NCBI RefSeq assembly: GCF_039693965.1
Contig: NZ_CP155576.1
Coordinates: 2,294,001 to 2,358,000, forward strand
DNA from: Moraxella sp. K1664
GTDB taxonomy: Bacteria > Pseudomonadota > Gammaproteobacteria > Pseudomonadales > Moraxellaceae
Length of the DNA: 64,000 nt
Direction: 5' to 3'
Shown: positions 51,329-59,318 of the stretch, piece after piece
Layout: the number at the start of each line of letters is the position of its first letter
How positions within the stretch are numbered: the stretch's first letter is position 1
Notes under the pieces: generated by a model
Databases searched by the model: none
The model's input: the letters and a program-made list of their open reading frames with translations, nothing else
What the model was told of the DNA's origin: nothing
Program-made: the position numbers and the translations under genes

Positions 51329-52663
51329 TTAATTATTCGCCATCACTTCCGCCACACGAATGACCTGCGTGCTGTATCCCATTTCGTTGTCATACCACAC
51401 ATACAAGGTTGCACGGTTGTCGGTGGCGATGGTTGCCTTAGCATCAAAAATCGCCACTTTTTCAGAACCAACAAAGTCGGTAGATACCGCCTCTGGGCTG
51501 TCTGAGTAGTCAATTTGCTCTTGCCACTGCTCGCTTTGTGATTTTTCTTTGATAAAGGCGTTTAGCTCATCAGCAGAACCGACTGCTTTGTCAAAGTTAA
51601 GGTTTAAAATCGCAAGCGAGACGTTTGGCGTTGGCACACGAATGGCGTTGCCTGTGAGTTTGCCTTTTAACTCAGGAATGGCTTTGGATACAGCAGAGGC
51701 AGCTCCCGTTGAAGTCATGACCATATTTAAGGGAGCGGCACGACCACGGCGGTCGGATTTGTGGTGGTTGTCTACCAAGTTTTGGTCGTTGGTAAAGGCG
51801 TGGACGGTTTCCATATGTCCGTTTACGATACCATAGGTGTCGTGTAGCACTTTTAGCGTTGGCGTGATGGCGTTGGTGGTGCAAGACGCTGCCGATACGA
51901 TGGTGTCGCCCCCGATGGTGTCATGGTTTACGCCATAGACCACGTTTTTGATGTCGCCTTTGGCAGGGGCGGTGAGTAGTACTTTTTTCACGCCTTTGCT
52001 TGCTAGGTGCTTGCCAAGCCCTGCTTCGTCTTTCCATTTACCTGTATTGTCAATCACGATAGCATTATCAATGCCGTGGGCGGTGTAGTCAATCTCGCTG
52101 GGGTCAGAGGCGTAGATGAATTTGATAAAGCGACCGTTCACGATGATACCGCTATTGGCGTTGTCAATCTCCACCGAGCCGTCAAACCAGCCATGCACAC
52201 TATCACGCTCCAATAGCGAACCACGCTTATCAAGGTCGCCGTCTCCTGCGGGGCGTACCACGATGGCTTTTAGTTGTAAGCCCTTATCAGAGGCAGGACG
52301 GCTCATAAGTAGACGTGCCAAGATACGCCCGATACGCCCAAAGCCATAGAGTACCACGTCCGTGGCAGGGATTTCGGTGCCATTGGCAAAATCGCTTGCT
52401 TTTTTACCTTCTTTGACCGCTTGTCCCAAATCGGCGGTGATATTGGTAGCGGTGATGTCTTTGGCAAGGGCAAGGGTGTCCGCCACGTCAAGTCCTGCCT
52501 TGGCGTGCTTGGCCAGAATGTCCGATACCGACAACGCCACGCGCTCACCAAAAAACAGAACATTGACGTTTTGGGTAGACAATTTGGCAAGGGCAACAAG
52601 CAGTTCTGTTGCTTGGGTTTCTTGGGTTTGGCGTTTGGTTAGGTGGTCTTGATAAATGCTCAT
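51329..52663 (-). CDS. gap: Glyceraldehyde-3-phosphate dehydrogenase, long N-terminal form
   Basis: ATG 52663 with AGGA upstream gives 444 aa. Residues 1-100 are a helical extension. The NAD-binding motif YGFGRIGR lies near 106-113. The catalytic Cys is in SAASCTTNAI (C261). HAFTNDQNLVDNHHKSDRRGRAA (key word NLVD) and WYDNEMGY are conserved. Classic GapA is about 330 aa. This 440-480-aa class with an N-terminal extension is known in Pseudomonas and Acinetobacter. It interconverts glyceraldehyde 3-phosphate and 1,3-bisphosphoglycerate. Complete and separate from the island. Confidence 0.93.
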   Translation of the reverse strand: MSIYQDHLTKRQTQETQATELLVALAKLSTQNVNVLFFGERVALSVSDILAKHAKAGLDVADTLALAKDITATNITADLGQAVKEGKKASDFANGTEIPATDVVLYGFGRIGRILARLLMSRPASDKGLQLKAIVVRPAGDGDLDKRGSLLERDSVHGWFDGSVEIDNANSGIIVNGRFIKFIYASDPSEIDYTAHGIDNAIVIDNTGKWKDEAGLGKHLASKGVKKVLLTAPAKGDIKNVVYGVNHDTIGGDTIVSAASCTTNAITPTLKVLHDTYGIVNGHMETVHAFTNDQNLVDNHHKSDRRGRAAPLNMVMTSTGAASAVSKAIPELKGKLTGNAIRVPTPNVSLAILNLNFDKAVGSADELNAFIKEKSQSEQWQEQIDYSDSPEAVSTDFVGSEKVAIFDAKATIATDNRATLYVWYDNEMGYSTQVIRVAEVMANN

Positions 52664-52779
52664 ATGCTGTCCTATCATGAATGAATGGAATGGATAATAT
52701 AACAAAACACCCAAATTTTAAAGGAATTTGGGTGTTTTGACAAGGGTTATTTATTTTAAAAATAGGGGTATTTTTTAAT

Positions 52780-53223
52780 TTACATACTATCCAACCACAT
52801 CAAAATCTGCTGATTTGCTTGCGGAAACCGTTCATCACTTTGTAATAAAGTCATTTTATCAAGCCATAATAAAGCCTGATTATCCAAGCCAAATTTTTTG
52901 TCTTTAAAATCAAGATATTGGCTATCACTCAAAATAATATCATACACATATAGTCTAACTGCTTTATCTTCATAATCGTGATAAACTTGCCCAAGCTCAC
53001 TCATCGCATTATTACTAATATCCAAGCCAAGCTCTTCACTCACTTCACGGATTAGGGCGGTTTGGGGTGTTTCATCTGGCTCAATCTTACCGCCAACAAA
53101 TTCCAATTTACCGCCTTGATGTTGATGAGCATGACGGGTCGCCAGTAAAAATTCATCGCCATATCGCAATACCGCTACCGCCACAGGGGTGATTTTTGGA
53201 GAATTTTTGCCTTTGGTAGTCAT
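52780..53223 (-). CDS. Nudix (MutT-like) hydrolase
   Basis: ATG 53223 (AAAGG upstream) gives 147 aa. The Nudix box reads GGKIEPDETPQTALIREVSEELGL-like: G-x5-E-x7-REVSEELG, all catalytic residues present. Size and 'LEFVGGKIEPDE' resemble MutT/8-oxo-dGTP diphosphatases, but substrate choice cannot be decided from sequence. Confidence 0.85.
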   Translation of the reverse strand: MTTKGKNSPKITPVAVAVLRYGDEFLLATRHAHQHQGGKLEFVGGKIEPDETPQTALIREVSEELGLDISNNAMSELGQVYHDYEDKAVRLYVYDIILSDSQYLDFKDKKFGLDNQALLWLDKMTLLQSDERFPQANQQILMWLDSM

Positions 53224-53351
53224 ATTTATACCTTTTATCAGAAAAATGGTCAAATTTATCAAATTTTGCAATTTATATTTGCAATCTTAGAAAAATTTGA
53301 TATTATATCAACAAATGATAACTTTTATTGTTTGTAAAAATTTAGTGTTTA

Positions 53352-53388
53352 GATAAAATTATCATTTTAAGCTAATAGTTATTATCAG
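53352..53388 (+). promoter_or_regulatory. Possible Fur box(es) upstream of hemP
   Basis: GATAAAATTATCATTTT (53352-53368) and TAATAGTTATTATC shortly after resemble overlapping Fur-box hexamers (GATAAT/ATTATC). They lie 55-90 bp upstream of the hemP ATG, where Fur repression is expected for haemin-uptake genes. Confidence 0.4.
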
Positions 53389-53441
53389 CCAGACGGCTCG
53401 GAAAAATATCCGCAACCCGTCCAATCATAAGGAAACTTGTC

Positions 53442-53609
53442 ATGACCATGACCATCGCTCGTTATTTTAGCAACCGTGAATCCACTCGTCTGCCCACCCT
53501 GCATTCACAAAACTTATTCGCTTTGACCAAGGAAGTGCGGATTGAACATCAGGGCGAAGAATATCGCTTGCGTCTGACACGCAATAACCGCTTGATTTTA
53601 ACCAAATAA
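53442..53609 (+). CDS. hemP: Hemin uptake protein HemP
   Basis: This small 55-aa protein has AAGGA 9 nt upstream. It contains SQNLFALTKEVRIEHQGEEY and ends RLTRNNRLILTK, matching the HemP family signature (EV.I.H.G..Y.LR.T...KLILTK). HemP is implicated in haem uptake and regulation in several Proteobacteria and is usually iron-regulated. A Fur-like AT-rich palindrome region lies upstream and a terminator follows, so it is monocistronic. Confidence 0.85.
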   Translation: MTMTIARYFSNRESTRLPTLHSQNLFALTKEVRIEHQGEEYRLRLTRNNRLILTK

Positions 53610-53634
53610 TTTATCAAAATTTTCATAAACTCCA

Positions 53635-53678
53635 AACCAAAAAGTACGCCCCTAATCGTGGTGTGCTTTTTGGTTTTT
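53635..53678 (+). terminator. Terminator of hemP
   Basis: AACCAAAAAGTACGCC (53635-53650) pairs with GGTGTGCTTTTTGGTT (53660-53675) with two G-T wobbles and is followed by a T run. It lies 25 bp after the hemP stop. Confidence 0.8.
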
Positions 53679-53741
53679 AGCAAATAGGTAAGGATAAATT
53701 ATACCCCATTCCCAACTTTGTATAAGTGATTGACTTTTCAA

Positions 53742-53760
53742 GGGCGAATGTAATTCGCCC
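53742..53760. repeat. REP-like hairpin GGGCGAAT / ATTCGCCC
   Basis: An 8-bp perfect inverted repeat with 3-nt loop, followed by CTACAA. A related sequence (GGGACAAATTGCAATTTGCCC then TTACAAA) lies at 59212-59232. It fits a dispersed REP-like repeat family. The space between hemP and tamB holds no gene. Confidence 0.5.
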
Positions 53761-53849
53761 CTACAACTCTAAAAATAATCATTGAAAAATCAACAAGTTA
53801 CCATTTTAAGTTGAGAATGAAGTAAATTATACTTATCCCATTATCCAAC

Positions 53850-56800
53850 CTAAAACTTCCAACGATAAATCACATCAACCATGTTTTCAGCGGCAGATGT
53901 CGCCTGTACATAGACACGGCGGGTCAGCTGATATCGCATGGACAGTTCAGTCTCGGCATTAAATACGCCCACACCATAGCGGATATATAGGTCAGGCGTG
54001 ATGTAGCCTGTAACATTAACATGCGTGTCGCTTGAATTACCTGACGCGTCCACCGTCAAGCTCTCAAAACCCAACGCACTGCCGATTTGGTTGGTAAGTC
54101 CACGTGTGCCTGACAAACCAAGGTTTAACCCTGCCGCCGCTAAGTTATTGGTGACCTGCGAGCGAAAACCTTGTTCGGAGATTTGACTGTCTGCCGATGG
54201 TGACAGTCGCCCTGTGATGATGGCGTTCATCGCTTGTTGTTCGGACAGCCCTGCGTTATTAAACACGCTAATATCTGGAGCATTTGCCGTGCCTTTGATG
54301 CGTACACCCACCGTTTGTCCTTCTATCTCTTTTTCAGCTTCGATAGATAGACGGGGGTTTAGCATATCGCCATTAAAGCGAATTTGGGCATAGTTGAGTT
54401 CGAGATTTTGCCCAATACCATCAATCTTGGTGCGTTCAGACACCTGTATCACGCCCCGGGCTTGGGTTTTTCCCTGTCCGCTTTGGGTCAGGTGCAACGC
54501 CCCTGCCAGTGGGAGTTTAGCACCAAAACCACGGAATGTCACATCATCGCCCAAATCCAGTCCGATGTCAGCATTGATACTCCATGGGGCGGACACTGCC
54601 AACACCTGTGCGACATTGCCCGACAGGCGACGGTCAAGCACCGACACATCAGGCGACTGAACCACGACATCGCCCTGTGCTTCGGGCGGGCGAATGGTCG
54701 CTGATGGTATGACCACCACGCCTTTGATGTCCACATAGCGAGATAAGGGCTTGACCACCACTTCAAGGTCGGGACTGACCTGTGCCACGACCATGGGGGG
54801 CGAGCTGATGGTCAAATCATCGGCGGAGAGATTTACTTTGGCTTGGAGTTCCTGTTGCCAATCTACCTGCCCCGTCAGCACGCCCTGCCCCTGCCCACCA
54901 ACAAAATCACCTGTCAGTGTCGCTTGCGTGCCTGATACCTGAGCTGATAGGTTGATGTTTGTCAAATCCAAAGGCACATCCATGACCGCCAAATGCCCAT
55001 CCGTCAGCTCAGCATTACCATAGAACAAGGGGCGAGACAGCGTACCGCCCACACCACCTTGGAGCGTAACGTTGCCCGATAGGGCTTTTAGGCTTGGCAA
55101 AAATGGACGCACCACCGCCAAATTAATGTCATTAACCACCACCGCCCCCGAGATGGGCTTGTCATCGGCGAATGGATTCATCAGCACATCAGCATAGCCT
55201 TCGCCTATCGTCCCTGCCACATCGGTGCGTAGTTTTAGCCCTGTGGGCGTACTTTGGGCGATGACCGAGATACGCTCATAGGGCATTTCCACATAGCCTG
55301 TATCATCGCCATACAGTCCCAGTCGTCCATTATCCGAATATAGTACAGCATTAATTTGGGGGTTGGCATTGCCTTTTTTATGACTGATTTTGGCTTTGCC
55401 ATTTAACTTAGAATGCCAAAAGATATCACTGGGCATGGCAGGCGAGAGTACGGACGTATCAAGGTCTTGGATGACCAAATCCGCTTTGATTTCATTGGGG
55501 GTATAGACCAGCGTGTCTTGTAGGCACAGCGACCCTGTACCGCCTGCACGGGTTTTACTTGTCTGCCAGCAGTGCGGGGCAATTTGTAAGCTCTTATCTA
55601 GTCCTATCTTAAACTCGGTCGGCTGTCTTTGTGATAACAGCCCAAAGCGGGTCTCCATCCGCCCTTCGCCCAGTACGCCTTGGTAAGTCTTGGTTTGACT
55701 GTTAAAACCGCCCACCACTTTGGCACGTGCCTCCACCTGAGCATTTTTGGTCGTCAGTGCCAACTCGTGCTTATCCTGCGTGCCTTTAAAATCAAGCCGT
55801 GCCGACTTCACTACCCGTCCCATGGCGATGATGTCTGACACCTCAACTAATAGCTGACTGGGGGCATTGCCCAGATTGACAATCTTACCCACCAAGCTCG
55901 CCTTTTGGACAATGACATCCGCTGTACGCACGTCATTGGCATTTAAATCCACATAAATGGTCGGTAACTCGGTGCGATTATCCACCAAAATCACACCGCC
56001 TTTTATCGCCCCCCGAGCACTCGGAGTGAGCTGACTTAGGTCGGTAAGATTAAGTGCTGTGGTGAGATTTTGCTCATTGCCATGCATGCTTGCGACATTA
56101 TCGCCCATGCGAACTTGGACTTTCTCGGCATTTAGCTTACGGATGATTTGGCGGGTTTGTCTGGTGTTTTGTTCCAACTGACGCTGAAAATCGGTAATGC
56201 TTTGCAAGTCAAAACTCTCAGGACTGGTTTTTAGACTGCCAATATATCCACCCAAATCATCAGGCAAATCAAACTCCCCCGACAGCGACCCTGTGGCAGT
56301 CACATCCTGCCCTCGCATGACACCTGTCAGAGCCAAGCCATCAATGGCGATACGCTGAATGTCCTTACCCCACCGCCCTGTCGTGGTAAAGCCCCCTGTC
56401 AGCTCGCTGTCCATGTCACGCACAAAGCGACCGATGTTCAAGGCATTCATTTTCGCCGTCAAATCCCACGCCATCTGCCCGATATCCACCGTCCCTGACG
56501 CTGACAGCTCACCTGCCCCCCCTGTATGCTCCAAGCGATGTACCACAAAGCGGTCATTCGCTCCGCTAACATCTACCATCAGCTGACCGTCTGGCACGTC
56601 ATCATGAGCGACTTGACCGTCAAATTTGGCGGTAAGTTTGCCCAGTTTACCATCTTGATAACTGCCTGTGCTACTCATGTCGCCTGTGATGACAGCAAGC
56701 AAGCTCGTATTATCCACCACAGTAGACGTGTCTATCTCATCAAGTCGAGCCTTGATGTCCCAACCAATGCCTTGGGCGAGCGTCAACACCCCCGAACCTG

Positions 56801-58931
56801 ACAGCCCGCCTTTGGGCGTGCGATAGTCTAGGGTGTTGATGTTCATCTTATCTAAGTTGCCATAAACCCCAAGCACAATATCGCCCGTGCCAACCTTGGG
56901 CAGTAGACTCTGACCAAATCTGCCCTTAAAATCGGCGGTAAAATGACTAACGTCCGCACCTGCCATCTGCACCAACGCCTTGCCCTCGCCTGATAGAGTC
57001 ATGGTGCTGTCATCAGCAAGGGTCGCTGTCAAGTCCGAGCGAATGATGTTAATCTCATGCGACTGTCTTGTATGATTTGGCTCTTTGGGCGAGCTTGTGG
57101 TATTTGTCTTTGCCTTGGTATTTTGCCCATCTTCACGCATTCGCCCTGTGGCTAGGATGGTGCCTTTGATGAGTGAAAATGGGGTCTTATCAGGGATGTC
57201 AAAATACGCATTGGGCATAAAGCCATCGGTCGCCAAATCAAACTGCCAAGCCAACGGCGTGCTGGTTGTAGCAAGGTCAATCCGCCCTGTCCCCGTCAAG
57301 CCCCCAAGCTCGCCTTGATAATGAAAGTCCATCAGATGAATCCGCTCGCCCTTTTCGATATTGGCACGAATGTCATAATCCCCCACAGGGGCAACCGATA
57401 ACGCCTTGACGTTTGCCTTGCCCTCAATGTAGGTTCGCCCCTCTTCTAGGCGAATGCTTGCCGTGCCGTGTGGGCTATTGATGTTATCAATGTTTGGCAC
57501 GCCTGTTCGCACCAAGTTTTGCCAATCGGCATGAATCCGCCACGGGGCGTTAGGGCTGTCTTGGCTTTGGGCGAGCGTTGCCTGCACTCGCTCGCCATCT
57601 TTTTGGGCTAGGTCAAATGCCAAGCGAGTCTCATTGGTCGCCTTGTCCAGATAAAAATATTGAAAACTCAAAGCCCCATCTAGCACCATCGGCAGATACG
57701 CCTGATAGTCGGTGTATTCAACAGGCATGAACTCACGCACTCGCACGCCATCGCCACGCACCGTCACATCCATCATGAACTCATCTGACCACTCCATGTT
57801 GCCATCAGCATGGAGCTGTCCGCTCGGGGTGTCTGCCGTCAGTGTCTCGATGTCCATGCCACCATCACGCACCACGCCCCGACCATAATACCGACCGGTT
57901 GGTATGTCTCTACCTGTCAAGTCGGCATTCATGCGTAGCTCAATGCGTTCAACCACGCCATCAGCGGTAATTATCCCATCTTTTATCGTGATGTTCTGCT
58001 CCTCGGCATAGGGCAGAACGGCATGATTGACGTACAGTTTGGCACTAAATGGCGAGCCGTCATCTAGCCCTTGGGCGACGAACTCACCATGAATGTCGTG
58101 TTTGTTGTATTTACTGGTGACTTTGCCGTGCGTGCGTTTGAGCGTGCCTTTGGCGGTGGCGTGTAGCGTGTCAAAATACGCCTTATCCAAGGCGGACACC
58201 TTAACATCCGCCGTGGCGGAGAGCGGATAGTCGCCTGTCAGACGAATCTCGCCATTGACATTACTCACGCTCACGTCATGATTAAAGTCAAGACTCCCGC
58301 CTTTGATATGCACATCCGTCCCTACCCATTTGCCATCTGTCAAAGCAATGTCGTACAGATAAATGGCGTCTTTATAACCGCCCGTGCCATCACTTTGGAT
58401 ATAACTGACTGTGCTTGCGGTCGTGTTTTGTAGGCGTAGGCTAACGGGCAAATCAATGGTCGCATAATCAAACGGCTCGCCTGTGGGCGGTTTGTGGTTG
58501 ATGATGTCAAGCTTATCAATGCTCGCTTCTGCCAAATGTACTTGACGGGCAAAGACCGCTCGCCAGCCCAATTTAACATAGGCTTGATTGACCTTTATTT
58601 CCATGTCTTCGCCTTGGGCGATGATGACATCATTCACCCACACACCCCCACGCAAACTGCCTTTGCCATAGGACAGCTTGGTGCCAGTCTCGGTTGCGAT
58701 TTTTTCTAAAACAAATTTGGTGCCAGTCTCGGTGCTAATGGCATAAAACAGCAATGCAAAAATCAGCATAAGCACGATGACAATGGCGACAAACAGCCGA
58801 ATGAGATACACCTGCCATTTGGGTTTTGGCGGTGTGTGTGATGGGTCTGTACCCAACTGATGAGGCAAATCCGTCCCTGCCTTATCATCAGGCGTGGCAT
58901 TTTTAGGGTCGGTGGGCTTGTGGTCAGTCAT
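53850..58931 (-). CDS. tamB: Translocation and assembly module subunit TamB
   Basis: This 1693-aa protein has one N-terminal membrane helix (residues about 42-66, LIRLFVAIVIVLMLIFALLF) then a very long repetitive beta-helical region. The conserved C-terminal DUF490/TamB domain begins about residue 1330 and ends with an outer-membrane-like terminal Phe (VIYRWKF). TamB bridges inner and outer membranes and is involved in phospholipid transport and outer-membrane protein insertion, working with TamA. It is longer than E. coli TamB (1259 aa). Located 387 bp after tamA on the same strand. Confidence 0.9.
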   Translation of the reverse strand: MTDHKPTDPKNATPDDKAGTDLPHQLGTDPSHTPPKPKWQVYLIRLFVAIVIVLMLIFALLFYAISTETGTKFVLEKIATETGTKLSYGKGSLRGGVWVNDVIIAQGEDMEIKVNQAYVKLGWRAVFARQVHLAEASIDKLDIINHKPPTGEPFDYATIDLPVSLRLQNTTASTVSYIQSDGTGGYKDAIYLYDIALTDGKWVGTDVHIKGGSLDFNHDVSVSNVNGEIRLTGDYPLSATADVKVSALDKAYFDTLHATAKGTLKRTHGKVTSKYNKHDIHGEFVAQGLDDGSPFSAKLYVNHAVLPYAEEQNITIKDGIITADGVVERIELRMNADLTGRDIPTGRYYGRGVVRDGGMDIETLTADTPSGQLHADGNMEWSDEFMMDVTVRGDGVRVREFMPVEYTDYQAYLPMVLDGALSFQYFYLDKATNETRLAFDLAQKDGERVQATLAQSQDSPNAPWRIHADWQNLVRTGVPNIDNINSPHGTASIRLEEGRTYIEGKANVKALSVAPVGDYDIRANIEKGERIHLMDFHYQGELGGLTGTGRIDLATTSTPLAWQFDLATDGFMPNAYFDIPDKTPFSLIKGTILATGRMREDGQNTKAKTNTTSSPKEPNHTRQSHEINIIRSDLTATLADDSTMTLSGEGKALVQMAGADVSHFTADFKGRFGQSLLPKVGTGDIVLGVYGNLDKMNINTLDYRTPKGGLSGSGVLTLAQGIGWDIKARLDEIDTSTVVDNTSLLAVITGDMSSTGSYQDGKLGKLTAKFDGQVAHDDVPDGQLMVDVSGANDRFVVHRLEHTGGAGELSASGTVDIGQMAWDLTAKMNALNIGRFVRDMDSELTGGFTTTGRWGKDIQRIAIDGLALTGVMRGQDVTATGSLSGEFDLPDDLGGYIGSLKTSPESFDLQSITDFQRQLEQNTRQTRQIIRKLNAEKVQVRMGDNVASMHGNEQNLTTALNLTDLSQLTPSARGAIKGGVILVDNRTELPTIYVDLNANDVRTADVIVQKASLVGKIVNLGNAPSQLLVEVSDIIAMGRVVKSARLDFKGTQDKHELALTTKNAQVEARAKVVGGFNSQTKTYQGVLGEGRMETRFGLLSQRQPTEFKIGLDKSLQIAPHCWQTSKTRAGGTGSLCLQDTLVYTPNEIKADLVIQDLDTSVLSPAMPSDIFWHSKLNGKAKISHKKGNANPQINAVLYSDNGRLGLYGDDTGYVEMPYERISVIAQSTPTGLKLRTDVAGTIGEGYADVLMNPFADDKPISGAVVVNDINLAVVRPFLPSLKALSGNVTLQGGVGGTLSRPLFYGNAELTDGHLAVMDVPLDLTNINLSAQVSGTQATLTGDFVGGQGQGVLTGQVDWQQELQAKVNLSADDLTISSPPMVVAQVSPDLEVVVKPLSRYVDIKGVVVIPSATIRPPEAQGDVVVQSPDVSVLDRRLSGNVAQVLAVSAPWSINADIGLDLGDDVTFRGFGAKLPLAGALHLTQSGQGKTQARGVIQVSERTKIDGIGQNLELNYAQIRFNGDMLNPRLSIEAEKEIEGQTVGVRIKGTANAPDISVFNNAGLSEQQAMNAIITGRLSPSADSQISEQGFRSQVTNNLAAAGLNLGLSGTRGLTNQIGSALGFESLTVDASGNSSDTHVNVTGYITPDLYIRYGVGVFNAETELSMRYQLTRRVYVQATSAAENMVDVIYRWKF

Positions 58932-59318
58932 GGCAAACAGTGGTCGTTAGGCGATAAAAATTATCATAAAAAATGATGCATTAAACCATAATTTGAGCAA
59001 TTTTTCAATAAATCTCTTTCCAAACTAAAAATAAACCTTTATAAGTATTGGGGTTGAAGTTTTTAAAAATCCACAAAAATCGGGGTTTGGAAAGAAGTCT
59101 AATGTAAAATCAACGTAAAATCAATCATCATAACAAATAAGAATATATGCCAAATTTGAACATACAATAAAAAATTGCTCACTTAAAAATCAATACTTTA
59201 CAGCTTTATATGGGACAAATTGCAATTTGCCCTTACAAATCCATCCAAAGACATCATCCATTTACAATACTCACGAATATTTCAAATGCAAATTTGAACG
59301 GACTTATCATTTAAATTT
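58932..59318. other. tamA-tamB intergenic region with MITE and REP-like sequence
   Basis: 387 bp without a gene. It holds the 81-bp MITE-like repeat (59015-59095) and a REP-like hairpin sequence (59212-59232). The rest is AT-rich. It separates tamA from tamB, which in many bacteria are adjacent or overlapping. Confidence 0.6.
59015..59095. repeat. 81-bp MITE-like element, copy 2
   Basis: Same termini TCTTTCCAAAC / GTTTGGAAAGA and same length as 29715-29795, in opposite orientation. It sits between tamA and tamB. Confidence 0.7.

Noticed and set aside
56359-58709. Several 60-90-codon frames opposite tamB
   Set aside because: They are GC-skew shadows of the long tamB coding sequence with no own start signals.
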